Assembly: GCF_017052585.1 (NCBI RefSeq)
Contig: NZ_JAFFHZ010000001.1
Location: 1,550,001 to 1,614,000 of the forward strand
Direction of reading: 5' to 3'
Length of the DNA: 64,000 nucleotides
DNA from: Paenibacillus apiarius
GTDB lineage: Bacteria; Bacillota; Bacilli; Paenibacillales; Paenibacillaceae
Shown here: positions 55,371 through 64,000 of the stretch, piece by piece
Position numbering within the stretch: the stretch's first letter is position 1
How the letters are laid out: the number at the start of each line of letters is the position of its first letter
The notes under the pieces: generated by a model
Told to the model about the DNA's origin: nothing
Databases searched by the model: none
What the model saw: only the letters and a program-made list of their open reading frames with translations
Position numbers and translations under genes: made by a program

Positions 55371-55397
55371 GGGGGCGTCAACGTACGCCCCTCCCGC
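55371..55397. terminator. GC-rich hairpin between convergent genes
   Basis: GGGGCGT / ACGCCCC with a 6-nt loop, 9 nt after the stop at 55362; no U-tract. Confidence 0.4.
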
Positions 55398-55494
55398 GGT
55401 TATGCGGCCGCACAAGTTCAAGCACCAAGGAGCGAGCCGTTGGCCACTACCAGACCATTTTCACATCGCTGCACGTACAAGATCTATCCGCGAA

Positions 55495-56877
55495 CTACTC
55501 ATTCAGATACGTCATCGCCCGGTTCTGGATCAGCTTGCTGATTTCCTCCGCCGATTTCTGTCCATTCATGTAATAAGCAAATTCTTGCGAGACGATATTG
55601 ACTAGATCCAAATCAACCGATCCGTAGCCGCTGTATTTTACCGTCTCTAAAGCCGATTGCACCTTCTTTATCCCCTGCTCGAACGCTTGGGCATCAGGCA
55701 GCGGGAAAGAGAGGGGCAAGGGCACATCCGCTGCCTGAGAATCTTGCTTGCCGTCCCATTTCACGATCTGCTGCCGGGCCTGCTGCAGTTTTTGGGCGGT
55801 AGCCGCCTTGTTCAACGGAAATCCCTGAAGCTCGGTTGAAGTCTGCATTTCCTCGGACAGCATAAATTTCAGGAACATCCATGCCTCATTTTTTACGGCC
55901 GATTTGTTGTTAATCGCATACGCCTCCCACATTTCATAGACAGTTCCGCCGTGCCCCCCCGTACCCGCAAAGGAAGGCTTGCGGTAGATCGCCGTATCCG
56001 GGTTCAAGTAACTGACTAGGGCATTCAGCGGTCCGGACATATCGGCAAGGCTGAACAGACTATTCGACAGCCCTTTGCCATAGTTTCCGGCGTCCTCCAT
56101 TCCGATCGCCTTTTCATCATAAAGCGACTTGATCTGCTCCATCGCATGGCGGAACTCGTCGGAATCAAAGCGGGCCTCCCCGTTCCGGTAATACTGTTTC
56201 AAATCGCCTGTCAGCAAAAAATCCGGTGCGATATTCAAAAATGCATAGAATTTTTGTCCCGCCTTCGCTTTCAGCTTGCCGGATAACTCGCCAATATCGC
56301 TCCATGTCCACTTGCTGTCGTCAATCGTGATCCCCGCTTGCTCCATCAGTTGTTTGTTGCCTTGAACGAACCCGTAGGGCGTAAAGCTGATCGGCATAAT
56401 ATACTGGCCATCCCCGGATGATACAGACGGAAGCAGATAGTAATCTTGCGGTTGGAACGCGCTATCTTGGCGCAGCATCTCTTGGATATCGGCAAACGCC
56501 TGCTTCTTCGCAAACTTATCCTTCGGCAAAAAATCGGTAGCGATAATATCGGAAGCCTTGCCCGACATAATCTGGGTCGTCATCGATTGGATATATTTTT
56601 CCACTTCCAGCAGGGTAACGTTTTGCTTGGACTTCATCGCCTCAAAATACTCTTGAATCTCCACATGGATATCGGGATGAAGCATCTCAAACTTCTGCAC
56701 GGCTTCCTTCAAAAAAGAACTTGCCACCGGGACGGCAATCACAAGCGACTTCGCTCCATCCGCTTGCACAACCGCCTTCCCGTCCGCTGCCTGTCCGCCT
56801 TGTCCGCCGGAACAAGCAGCGAGCAGCAATCCAAGCACAGTCATAACCGTTAAAATCATCGCCCATTTTTTTATCAT
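55495..56877 (-). CDS. ABC transporter extracellular solute-binding lipoprotein (family 1)
   Basis: 460 residues. Lipobox LLAAC with Cys22, followed by a Gly/Gln-rich spacer. A family-1 sugar-binding fold is visible in FEMLHPDIHVEIQEY, IIATDFLPKDKFAKK and MPISFTPYGFVQGNKQLMEQ. It is the last gene of the operon after two permeases and a HlyD-like protein. The substrate is probably a sugar or oligosaccharide. No ATPase is nearby, as is common where an MsmX-type shared ATPase is used. Confidence 0.9.
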   Translation of the reverse strand: MIKKWAMILTVMTVLGLLLAACSGGQGGQAADGKAVVQADGAKSLVIAVPVASSFLKEAVQKFEMLHPDIHVEIQEYFEAMKSKQNVTLLEVEKYIQSMTTQIMSGKASDIIATDFLPKDKFAKKQAFADIQEMLRQDSAFQPQDYYLLPSVSSGDGQYIMPISFTPYGFVQGNKQLMEQAGITIDDSKWTWSDIGELSGKLKAKAGQKFYAFLNIAPDFLLTGDLKQYYRNGEARFDSDEFRHAMEQIKSLYDEKAIGMEDAGNYGKGLSNSLFSLADMSGPLNALVSYLNPDTAIYRKPSFAGTGGHGGTVYEMWEAYAINNKSAVKNEAWMFLKFMLSEEMQTSTELQGFPLNKAATAQKLQQARQQIVKWDGKQDSQAADVPLPLSFPLPDAQAFEQGIKKVQSALETVKYSGYGSVDLDLVNIVSQEFAYYMNGQKSAEEISKLIQNRAMTYLNE

Positions 56878-56966
56878 CGTTATGTCCCCTCTCCTTCAAT
56901 CGGTAATAGAGTCGTATCGTTCGCCACGCATCGTATAGGCGGCTCCGTTCAATCCGCAACAGCGTC

Positions 56967-58094
56967 TCAGAGCCTTACCGGATCGCCGTCCCGCAGCGGC
57001 TCGCTGGATTCGGCCACAATTTGGTCCTGCGCGTTCAGCCCCTCCGCCACGGCTTCCTCGCTCGTTTCGTCCAAGATCCGAATATACTTCTGTTTCACAT
57101 AATAATGGTTGCCGAGGGAGCTCCTATTTTCCTCCACGACAAATACATAATAGCCGCGGCTATCTTTCCGCAAATAAGCCTTGCGCAAGACAAGCCCCTC
57201 TTCCGGGGACGGTTTCTCGATCTGAACGCTCGCCTGCTCACCTCCCTTGAGCGTCTTCCCGGACAGAGCGACAACCACAATCGCTTGGGCCTGCGGGTTC
57301 TCCGTCCCCCCGCCCGGCTTGCCGCCATCCGCACCTCCGCTTGCCCCATGGAACGGAGCGTCAGCCTTGATTTCCGTTATCGTGCCCTTTTCTTGTCCCG
57401 CGCCCCGAACCGCGACAGGGAACTCCTCCCCGGCCGCCAACAGCGCGGCGGCATCCGCATCGATCACGAACGAGAATTGAAATCCCTCGCCGGAACTCAT
57501 CATGGTTATCGCCGTCTGGCCTTGCGAGACGCGCAGCCCTTCCCGCGCCTGCACATCGGCGACGAACCCGGCATACGGCGCAGTCAGCGTCAACTTCTGC
57601 TGCCATTCCCGGCGGCGCGCGTTCAGCTTGCGCCTGGCGATTTCTTCATCCACCCTGCCGTTCTGCAGATCGCGCTTGGCTTTGCGCATTTCCTCCGTGT
57701 CCCCGTCACGCCCCGCCAGTTTAAAGCGTTCCTGCAGTTCTTCCCGCCCCCGAAGCCGCTTCTGCAGTTCCGCTTCCTCATCAAGCAGCGTCTGCTCCAG
57801 CTCGGAGCCATCGAAGGTGACCAGCGCCTGGCCTTTGGCCACGGCATCGCCGGGCTTGACGTGCACTTTCTTCACTTTCCAGCCGCTGTCGCTTGCCAGC
57901 TCGTCCTGCCGCCTGGGCATAACCTTTCCGCTCCCCTGGATGAGATGAGTCATCATTCGGGAGGCCGGCTTCTCCGCAATTACTTTCGGCAGCGTCATCG
58001 TTTGCAGGGTATGACTGTACACCGTCAGGCCGGCAAGGATGACCAAAAACAGAACAAACAGCGCGGGCGTCAACCGTTTTCGAGTAGCGTTCAT
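56967..58094 (-). CDS. HlyD/MacA-like membrane-fusion protein
   Basis: 375 residues. One N-terminal membrane anchor (about 9-29), then a split biotinyl-lipoyl-like domain (WKVKKVHVKPGDAVAKGQAL before, LTAPYAGFVADVQAREGLRV after) around a coiled-coil hairpin of about 75 residues rich in Arg, Glu and Lys, and beta-barrel domains at the C-terminus. Such adapters normally partner MacB-type exporters, so its place between a sugar permease and a binding protein is unusual. RBS-like AGGGGG lies before the ATG. It sits 11 bp after the permease gene, so it is in the operon. Confidence 0.82.
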   Translation of the reverse strand: MNATRKRLTPALFVLFLVILAGLTVYSHTLQTMTLPKVIAEKPASRMMTHLIQGSGKVMPRRQDELASDSGWKVKKVHVKPGDAVAKGQALVTFDGSELEQTLLDEEAELQKRLRGREELQERFKLAGRDGDTEEMRKAKRDLQNGRVDEEIARRKLNARRREWQQKLTLTAPYAGFVADVQAREGLRVSQGQTAITMMSSGEGFQFSFVIDADAAALLAAGEEFPVAVRGAGQEKGTITEIKADAPFHGASGGADGGKPGGGTENPQAQAIVVVALSGKTLKGGEQASVQIEKPSPEEGLVLRKAYLRKDSRGYYVFVVEENRSSLGNHYYVKQKYIRILDETSEEAVAEGLNAQDQIVAESSEPLRDGDPVRL

Positions 58095-58105
58095 GTGTTT
58101 GCCCC

Positions 58106-58966
58106 CTATCCTTTAATCCCTGAAAGCTCAATGCCCTCGATAAAATACGGTTCCATGCAAAAAAAGAGCAGCAGCATCGGCGCCATATAGAGGACCGAAG
58201 CGGCGAACAGCACTCCCAACGTCCCTTCCTGCACGCGGGACAGAATGACCGACAATGGCTGCAGCGCGTCATCATGAAGAAACACGAGCGGCTGCTCCAC
58301 CATATTCCAATAGTCCGCGAACAACAGGACGACAAGCGCAGCCGCCCCCGGCTTCACCATCGGGACGACAATCGTGCCGAAGATCCGAAGCACGCCGGCT
58401 CCGTCCATCTTGGCCGCTTCAATATAAGCGTCCGGAATCTGCAGCATGAACTGCCTGAGCAAGAAGACGCCGAATGCGCCGAATATGCCGGGCCAGATTA
58501 TCGCCCCAGGCGTATCAAGCAGCCCCAGCTTGTCCGACATAATATAGTTGGGCACAAGCGTAACCTGGAACGGCATGAGCATCGTCATCAAATAGAGCAT
58601 GAACAGCGGCTCCCTCCCGGGAAAGCGCAGCTTGGCGAGCGCAAATGCGGCTAGAAGCGCCATGATCGTTTGTCCGATGATAATCGGAACCACCATAAAG
58701 ACGGAATTCCAAAACATTTCCAAATATTGCGATGTCTGAATCAGCAGCTTGCCGTACTGGGCAAAGGACACCCAATCGGGAATCAGCTTCATGTTCACCC
58801 GTTCATGCGCTTCGCTCTTGCCGAGCATATCGTAATTGGCATGGATCTCCCGCTCGGTCATCACAGAATTGACGATCGTCAGCACGACCGGCAGCAGCAC
58901 GACCGCCGCGGCCGCGCTCAAGCATAGGGTCCGCACCCATGCGGACAGCATAGATCTCTGAGTCAT
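58106..58966 (-). CDS. Carbohydrate ABC transporter permease (MalG-like)
   Basis: 286 residues from ATG 58966, AGGAGGGAG upstream; the longer frame from 59065 overlaps the first permease. Six helices. The EAA loop is IEAAKMDGAGVLRIFGTIVV near the C-terminus. It pairs with the permease at 58984-59853. Confidence 0.92.
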   Translation of the reverse strand: MTQRSMLSAWVRTLCLSAAAAVVLLPVVLTIVNSVMTEREIHANYDMLGKSEAHERVNMKLIPDWVSFAQYGKLLIQTSQYLEMFWNSVFMVVPIIIGQTIMALLAAFALAKLRFPGREPLFMLYLMTMLMPFQVTLVPNYIMSDKLGLLDTPGAIIWPGIFGAFGVFLLRQFMLQIPDAYIEAAKMDGAGVLRIFGTIVVPMVKPGAAALVVLLFADYWNMVEQPLVFLHDDALQPLSVILSRVQEGTLGVLFAASVLYMAPMLLLFFCMEPYFIEGIELSGIKG

Positions 58967-58983
58967 GGTCGCTCCTCCCTCCT

Positions 58984-59853
58984 CTATTCCATAAATGACC
59001 TGAATGACCGCTCGACCCGATGCAGCGCAAAGACGAGCACCAAGATGCAAAGCGCCATCAGGCACGCTGCGGCGGACAGTTTCTCCACTTCGAGCGAGGC
59101 GAACATGTTGTTGATGTAATGCTGCAGCATATAGATGCTGTCATGCGGATAATCGCCGGCGACCAAATACGTCTCCCGGAACACTTTGAACGAATTCAAG
59201 ATCGACATCAGGATGACCAAAAACATGCTGGGCAGTAAATAGATCAACGTAATGCTGCACAACTTGCGGAGCCTTCCCGCCCCTTCAAGATCGGCAATCT
59301 CATAATACTGATCCGGAATATTCTGCAGCCCAGCCAAAAAAAGCACGACATTATAGCCGATGTTTTTCCAAATATAAATCAGGACAACAACGGCAATCGC
59401 CCAATCCGATCTCATCCAATCGATGCGGGACATGCCGAACCGCTCCAGCACGACATTCAACGCGCCATTCCAGTCGAAAAAAATCTGCCAGACCTGCACA
59501 ATGGAAGCCACTGGAACGACGAGCGGCAAGACGAAAGCCGTCCGCAGCCATTTCCGGAAAAATACCCGCGAATGGAGAAACAGCGCCGTACCGAGCGAGG
59601 CCACGATAAGCAGCGGGACGCCCATGGCCGTAAAACGAAGCGTATTGCCTGCCGCCTTGAGGAACGATGCGCTCCGGAACAGCGCCTCATAATTGGCGAA
59701 CGTCCATATCTCGCGATCCGGTCCGCTCTGAAAGGAATACAGGATGCTTTGACCGAATGGAATCACATAGAACAGAAAAAAACCGACCGCACTCGGCGCC
59801 AGGAAACAGACGGCGATCCCGATTTCCTTTTGAGCGGAACGCCACATTTTCAT
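58984..59853 (-). CDS. Carbohydrate ABC transporter permease (MalF-like)
   Basis: 289 residues, six helices, AGGAGGG 8 nt before the ATG. The N-terminus APSAVGFFLFYVIPFGQSIL is typical, and the EAA-type loop is YYEIADLEGAGRLRKLCSIT. First gene of the transport operon. Confidence 0.92.
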   Translation of the reverse strand: MKMWRSAQKEIGIAVCFLAPSAVGFFLFYVIPFGQSILYSFQSGPDREIWTFANYEALFRSASFLKAAGNTLRFTAMGVPLLIVASLGTALFLHSRVFFRKWLRTAFVLPLVVPVASIVQVWQIFFDWNGALNVVLERFGMSRIDWMRSDWAIAVVVLIYIWKNIGYNVVLFLAGLQNIPDQYYEIADLEGAGRLRKLCSITLIYLLPSMFLVILMSILNSFKVFRETYLVAGDYPHDSIYMLQHYINNMFASLEVEKLSAAACLMALCILVLVFALHRVERSFRSFME

Positions 59854-59946
59854 ACTTCAGCCCTCCTATGTTGTCGTACAACCATCATATTCCCGGCATA
59901 TATGAGAAGTTAGGTAAAGTTGTAATCAAGTTGTAAAATCGCTCCG

Positions 59947-59985
59947 AAAAAAAATAAGCCCTCATCTTCTTCAAGATGAGGGCTT
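59947..59985 (-). terminator. Terminator between the sensory operon and the transport operon
   Basis: Perfect 13-bp stem AAGCCCTCATCTT with complement, 4-nt loop, then TATTTTTTTT on the minus strand. It separates the lipoprotein gene from the permease operon, so the latter has its own promoter in 59854-59946. Confidence 0.88.
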
Positions 59986-60004
59986 GCGCCAAAATCGCCG
60001 CGGG

Positions 60005-60766
60005 CTACGTTGGCATAGAATACGTTGGATTTGAAATCACCTGTAAAAAATATGATGTCACGGCCATAATGTCTTTGCTGAAACTGAATACCTCTTTCGT
60101 GCGGGTATCGATCCCCACAATATACTTGATGACACGGGTTTGCTTATGGCGATAACACAAAAGCGTATACTCTTCCCCGTTCACCGGATACTCTCTCCAT
60201 TCCAGCTCGCTCCAATTCACCGCGCCGCCCCGTTCCAGGAATTGTCTGGCGATCGCGCCCGCTTTATGCTTGCCGAGAGCCCCCCCACCCGTGGAGCCGG
60301 AGCGGTAACCGCTATATTGGCGGAGAGCCAAAATATCGCCATCGCTAGCATTCAAGGAGACGATATAGTGAATCGACGGATCATGCCGATTGATGAGAAT
60401 AGCGGTATTCACGCCGCTCGGAAGGTCGCTTAATTGGGTGTTATACTCATCATCGAGGAGAGCTTCGTCGCCCTTTAACTCTTTCAACCAGCTTCTGACC
60501 TGATCCGGATCAAATGTTTCCAGCTCAATGCGCGTGTCCTCGAGCGTAAGATCAGCGCCAAAATACGTATTCACTGCCTTCACGCTTAACGTTTTTACCG
60601 TGTCCTCCGCCAACGTTCCCGGATACGCGAGCCGTTTTTTCGCCTGTGCCGGCCCGATTTTGTGCGCCATCACCGTATCCTTGTCGACGGGTTCATACCA
60701 TCCCCCGCAGCCGGCAAGCAGCAGCATGCATGCTGTCCCGATACTTGCAAGTTTTCTCATCTTCAT
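60005..60766 (-). CDS. Lipoprotein of unknown function, third gene of a two-component operon
   Basis: 253 residues. Lipobox LLLAGC with Cys20. The rest is a mixed soluble domain with VSLNASDGDILALRQY and YIVGIDTRTKEVFSFSKDI, which resemble PepSY-like repeats. The start overlaps the kinase stop by ATGA, so it is co-translated and may modulate the kinase's sensor domain at the membrane surface. Confidence 0.75.
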   Translation of the reverse strand: MKMRKLASIGTACMLLLAGCGGWYEPVDKDTVMAHKIGPAQAKKRLAYPGTLAEDTVKTLSVKAVNTYFGADLTLEDTRIELETFDPDQVRSWLKELKGDEALLDDEYNTQLSDLPSGVNTAILINRHDPSIHYIVSLNASDGDILALRQYSGYRSGSTGGGALGKHKAGAIARQFLERGGAVNWSELEWREYPVNGEEYTLLCYRHKQTRVIKYIVGIDTRTKEVFSFSKDIMAVTSYFLQVISNPTYSMPT

Positions 60767-62214
60767 CGGTTCGCCTTCGCCTCGACTTCCTCTTGCCGGT
60801 CCTCGAACACCGCTTTGATCGTTGTCCCGGCCCCTTCTTCACTGATGACTTCGAACGTCCCGCGGTGAATCCGCGCGATGCTGTGACAGATAGACAGCCC
60901 CAGGCCCGCGCCGTTAGATTTGCGCGTCCTTGCTTTGTCCGCCACATAGAATGGCTCGAAGATGTGGGCCAAATGCGCCTGCGACATCCCGATGCCCTGA
61001 TCCGCCACTTCCACAATGCGCCGCTTATTATCATTGTACACCTTAATCGTGACGCGCCCTTGCGCGGAAGACGCTTTGATCGCATTGTCCGCCAGATTGA
61101 AAATAAGCACCTTCATCAAATCTTTCTCCATCCGCAACCAGCAATCTTCGCACTCCAGGACAAGCTCAATTTGCTTCTCCTCCGCCTTCAAGGCGAGCGC
61201 CGCTTCCATCTCGCCAATGACGGCTCTCAGATTTTCCCGCCGCATCTCCACCTCATCGCCGCGCAGCACAATCAGATCCATCATCTTTGCCGCAAGCGAC
61301 TCCAGCCGCCTCGCCTCGCTTCCGATTACATCCAGACCGTCCACGAATACGCGCTCATCATATTTGGTCACCCGCAAAAACTCGGCATAGCCGATAATTG
61401 AAGTCAGCGGCGTCTTCAACTCATGCGTAAGGTTGTGAATAAAGCGCTGCTTCTCCAGATTGTTCATCTCCAGCGCCTTGATTTTCTCCTCCACCACCGC
61501 GACCATACCGTTAAAATGGGTCGCCAGATTGCCGATCTCATCCTGCGAACTTATCTCCACCCGCTTCGAGAAGTCCCCCTGGGCAATGACCTGGGCGGTT
61601 CCGACCATGTTTTCAATCGGCTTCGTCAGCCCTTTGCTAATGAAAAACATCAGAATCATATAGATGAGGCAGGCGGCGATATCGACTTGCCGGAAAAATT
61701 GATATTGTTCCATCCGCTCCGCATACACAGGCGTAACATCCTTCATGTAGCTGATCGCATACCGCTTCTGATTGATCTCGATCTGGGACACCGTGAACAG
61801 CATCGTGCGCTGATCGGCATCGCTCAACATGTACCGAATCTCGTCCAAGGGGGTATCAAGCAGTTCCCGCCGGGGATGAGGCATACCCGCGTCCGCGCTG
61901 CTGCTGTACACCGTATGATGATCCGGTTCGCGCGTTATCTGCAAATACAGATGAGGATCGTTGTTCCGCGCCATAAAATCAGTTCCGGTATTGGAGAGCA
62001 CCGTTTTTTCATAATCGAGAGAATGGTATATCTTCAAAATCGGCACAATCGTCTCCACCGTCGAACGAATGCTCAGGCTCTCCCTTAGCGTCGCATTGAT
62101 CTCTTGCTTCAGCAGCTTGCCATGATTGCGTTCAATGATGAACACGGAGGCCAGATTGAAAATAACGACAAACACCAGGATGGAGAACAGGCAAATCTTC
62201 TGCCAAAACTTCAT
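60763..62214 (-). CDS. Sensor histidine kinase (HAMP)
   Basis: 483 residues: TM1 (about 8-27), an extracellular sensor of about 140 residues, TM2 (about 175-193), HAMP (PIENMVGTAQVIAQGDF), HisKA with phospho-acceptor in IHNLTHELKTPLTSI, and HATPase with NLADNAIKAS, DQGIGMS and GAGLGLSICHS. It starts 2 nt after the regulator stops. Confidence 0.93.
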   Translation of the reverse strand: MKFWQKICLFSILVFVVIFNLASVFIIERNHGKLLKQEINATLRESLSIRSTVETIVPILKIYHSLDYEKTVLSNTGTDFMARNNDPHLYLQITREPDHHTVYSSSADAGMPHPRRELLDTPLDEIRYMLSDADQRTMLFTVSQIEINQKRYAISYMKDVTPVYAERMEQYQFFRQVDIAACLIYMILMFFISKGLTKPIENMVGTAQVIAQGDFSKRVEISSQDEIGNLATHFNGMVAVVEEKIKALEMNNLEKQRFIHNLTHELKTPLTSIIGYAEFLRVTKYDERVFVDGLDVIGSEARRLESLAAKMMDLIVLRGDEVEMRRENLRAVIGEMEAALALKAEEKQIELVLECEDCWLRMEKDLMKVLIFNLADNAIKASSAQGRVTIKVYNDNKRRIVEVADQGIGMSQAHLAHIFEPFYVADKARTRKSNGAGLGLSICHSIARIHRGTFEVISEEGAGTTIKAVFEDRQEEVEAKANR

Positions 62215-62216
62215 CC

Positions 62217-62873
62217 CTACGCCTCCAGGCGGTAGCCGACTTTATAAATTGTTTTAATCTGATCCTTGAGCTCCAGCTTTTTGCGGAGTGACTTAATATG
62301 CATGTCCACCGTTCGCGTGTCGCCAAAATAGTCTCTTCCCCACACTTTATCCAGCAATTGTTCCCGGGAAAGCGCCATATTTTTATTTTTCAATAGTACG
62401 ACAAGCAGCTCGAACTCCTTCATCGTCAACTCTACCGTCTTCCCGCGAAGCGTGACCTCTCTTCGGTCCAGCAGCACCTCAACCTCATGGCAGGCGAGCG
62501 CCGTCTCCTCCCGGCCGCATCTTCGCAGCACCGTTTCGATACGCGCAAGCAGTTCAAGCGTCTCAAACGGCTTCACGATATAATCCTCCGCCCCGAGCTT
62601 CAAGCCGTTCACCTTGTCAAACACCGAATTTTTCGCAGTCAAAAAAATGACGGGAACATTGAACGGTTGAAGCTCCTCCATCAGTTCAAACCCGCCGATC
62701 CCCGGAATCATGACATCCAACAGCACCAGATCGAACCTTTCCTTCCGAATCCGCGCCAACGCCTCATGCCCGTCATACGCCTCAGCCGTATCATAATTGA
62801 CAATATTCAAATTCATCTTGATAATCTTGGAAATATTCTCATCGTCTTCAACAATTAAAATTCTTCTGCTCAA
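62217..62873 (-). CDS. OmpR-family response regulator
   Basis: 218 residues from a TTG at 62873 (SRRILIVEDDE), with GGGAG 13 nt upstream; an ATG eight codons earlier at 62897 is the alternative but has no ribosome site. Phospho-acceptor in LVLLDVMIPG, KPFETL, and a winged helix ending in RTVDMHIKSLRKKLEL and YKVGYRLEA. It probably regulates the ABC operon behind the terminator. Confidence 0.92.
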   Translation of the reverse strand: MSRRILIVEDDENISKIIKMNLNIVNYDTAEAYDGHEALARIRKERFDLVLLDVMIPGIGGFELMEELQPFNVPVIFLTAKNSVFDKVNGLKLGAEDYIVKPFETLELLARIETVLRRCGREETALACHEVEVLLDRREVTLRGKTVELTMKEFELLVVLLKNKNMALSREQLLDKVWGRDYFGDTRTVDMHIKSLRKKLELKDQIKTIYKVGYRLEA

Positions 62874-62979
62874 AGCGTACCCGCACTCCCGACTCATAAT
62901 AATATCAATCTATCAATCTCAAGCGTAATGGCAATAAAATGGGGTCTTGACCAATCCTCCCCAGTACCTTTATTCTTCC

Positions 62980-63279
62980 TCATACTATAATAATCCGGAC
63001 TCCTATGAAAGCCCAAATCCCCCCAAAGGGACCAAATATAGCGCCGGATACGGCTCCTATCGTCGTATCTCGAAACGCATCCCCCATATAAGCCGTAACG
63101 TCGCTGACTTGCCCCCGGTGGATATCTGAGATCGCTTTTCCCGCTACGGCTGCCGTACCGGATATGGCCGCCGTCGAAGCAACAACGGCTGCGATGACAA
63201 CAGCACTGGCTCCCGCGTGAGCTCTGAACCGGAGCCGTTGCAGGCGAAGCTGCTTAAGCGCACGAATCGCCTCCTTAGC
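62980..63279 (-). pseudogene. Fragment of a polymorphic toxin (pre-toxin region)
   Basis: 99 codons are open between a TAG just upstream and a stop at 62980, without a usable start codon. The text AVAGKAISDIHRGQVSDVTA, then AFRDTTIGAVSGAIFGPFGG, is the small-residue pre-toxin segment found before the toxin domain in Rhs and LXG-type polymorphic toxins. No toxin or immunity domain follows. Confidence 0.4.
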
Positions 63280-63445
63280 CTAAAAATCTATACATTTATC
63301 CCACTAACGCATGATATGTACTCCATTTGCAGAACTTATGGACTCCTGTCTCTCTCTAAAAAACTGCGACAGCAAGATCATCAAACGGGATGCTTCCGGT
63401 CCAATCTTCTTAGAAGATTCCGGGAGGTAAAGCTTCGTATAACGT
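63280..63445. other. Stretch with an unassigned minus-strand tail
   Basis: A minus-strand frame gives YTKLYLPESSKKIGPEASRL and MILLSQFFRERQ to a stop at 63304. It reads like the end of a protein but has no start; family not recognised. Confidence 0.25.
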
Positions 63446-63479
63446 AAAAGACCGGTTGCCAAAGGATTACGGCAACCGA
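63446..63479 (-). terminator. Terminator-like hairpin after citG
   Basis: 8-bp stem CGGTTGCC / GGCAACCG with a 10-nt loop, then GTCTTTTAC on the minus strand, 28 nt past the stop. Confidence 0.6.
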
Positions 63480-63506
63480 TCGTTTCACTTACGGTAACGG
63501 TTATAT

Positions 63507-64000
63507 TTAATCTTCGCGCAGCACAGATGCACGTTCTGTTCCCTCGCTGCAAATGCGGTCCAGCATGATGGTGACCGCGAGCAGGTCCGCCGAACCGCCG
63601 GGGCTGATGTTTCGCTTGATGAAGTCCTCGTCCAGCTCGCATACCATTTGTCTGCCCTGGTCCGTCAGCATGCCGCCGGCGTCCAGAACGCGCTGAGCCT
63701 GCCCTTGGACAATCGCCAGTGTGTCCATGTCGTGTCTGGCGACAATGTTTGTGTCCTCGTTTACGGTCATCAAATGGAGCAGCGTCTGCACGCATCTATC
63801 GTTCATGTGGCAAGCACCCTGGGATTTTAAATGCCGGAACGCCGGAAGCGAGCAGTTCCTTACGGTAGGAAATCCGTTCTCCACTTCTCCGCGGATTCCT
63901 TTCAAGCCGAATTTCCTGTACAGCGTTTCCCCGTTGGTCAGCCCTTCCGTCTTCTTCAAGGAATCCAGCTCGCGCGAGCACAAACCCGCCGTCATCCTGG
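63507..64000 (-). CDS. citG: Triphosphoribosyl-dephospho-CoA synthase CitG (partial, N-terminus outside window)
   Basis: About 164 C-terminal residues; the frame stays open to the window edge. Recognisable family stretches are LTNGETLYRKFGLKGIRGEV, CVQTLLHLMTVNEDTNIVARHD and DFIKRNISPGGSADLLAVTI. The enzyme makes the prosthetic-group precursor of citrate lyase or malonate decarboxylase acyl-carrier proteins. An ATG at 63995 is internal to the family alignment and not the true start. Partner genes would lie beyond the right edge. Confidence 0.88.
   Translation of the reverse strand, partial: RMTAGLCSRELDSLKKTEGLTNGETLYRKFGLKGIRGEVENGFPTVRNCSLPAFRHLKSQGACHMNDRCVQTLLHLMTVNEDTNIVARHDMDTLAIVQGQAQRVLDAGGMLTDQGRQMVCELDEDFIKRNISPGGSADLLAVTIMLDRICSEGTERASVLRED

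Noticed and set aside
57021..58190. 389-codon plus-strand open frame
   Set aside because: Exactly opposite the HlyD-like gene, biased composition, no start signals; an antisense shadow of GC-rich coding sequence.
61423..62088. 221-codon plus-strand open frame
   Set aside because: Antisense to the histidine kinase, with no domain or ribosome site.

Overview
The window looks like chromosomal DNA of a Paenibacillus-like member of the Bacillota. The evidence is gene style and content: strong AGGAGG ribosome sites, GTG/TTG starts, an S-layer-homology protein, a cohesin-type secreted protein, YesM-type kinases, sugar ABC operons without their own ATPase, and a staphylococcal-type narGHJI-nreABC locus. 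Species identity cannot be read from the sequence alone.

0-2.3 kb: a membrane-anchored solute-binding protein co-translated with a sensor kinase that runs off the left edge. 2.3-18.1 kb is an anaerobic nitrate-respiration island, nearly all on the minus strand: the molybdenum-cofactor operon moeA-mobB-moaE-moaD-mobA-moaA with moaC divergent, then narGHJI, the oxygen/nitrate sensing genes nreABC, and a NarK transporter with a fused C-terminal PAS domain. Four matching half-palindromes of the NreC type lie in front of narG and narK, so the regulator and its targets are all visible.

18.2-28.7 kb: a cohesin-type secreted protein, tRNA-Lys(CUU) beside a tyrosine-recombinase remnant, a large SLH protein with five tandem ~105-residue repeats, a serine beta-lactamase-like hydrolase, an alpha/beta hydrolase, and an OmpR-type two-component system. 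The control region and first codons of the serine hydrolase are duplicated in front of the alpha/beta hydrolase.

29.2-39 kb is a zone of decay and transfer: a broken MacB/FtsX-type ABC exporter and MFS gene under an apparently intact TetR regulator; an Rrf2 regulator and a FrnE-type DsbA gene, both with internal deletions but with paired operators preserved; an Rhs-repeat fragment; an IS110-family element; and AT-rich CPBP-protease and MerR genes.

39-54.5 kb is a mobile-element-rich zone. A YhjX-like transporter with YpdAB-like LytS/LytTR regulators carries a close match to the YpdB operator and sits between inverted ends resembling Tn7/Tn552-class transposon termini. After it come a repeat family occurring twice at ~170 bp, a broken amidase, a frameshifted TetR gene next to oleate hydratase, an alpha/beta hydrolase, a DUF2785-like protein, two degenerate IS3-family elements, and a TPR regulator truncated by one of them whose 3' end overlaps a small secreted-peptide gene (a Rap/Phr-like arrangement).

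54.8-64 kb is GC-richer: an unknown protein, a sugar-type ABC operon (two permeases, binding protein) that also contains a HlyD-like membrane-fusion protein, an upstream OmpR-type two-component system with a lipoprotein, a polymorphic-toxin fragment, and the 3' part of a citG-like gene that runs off the right edge.
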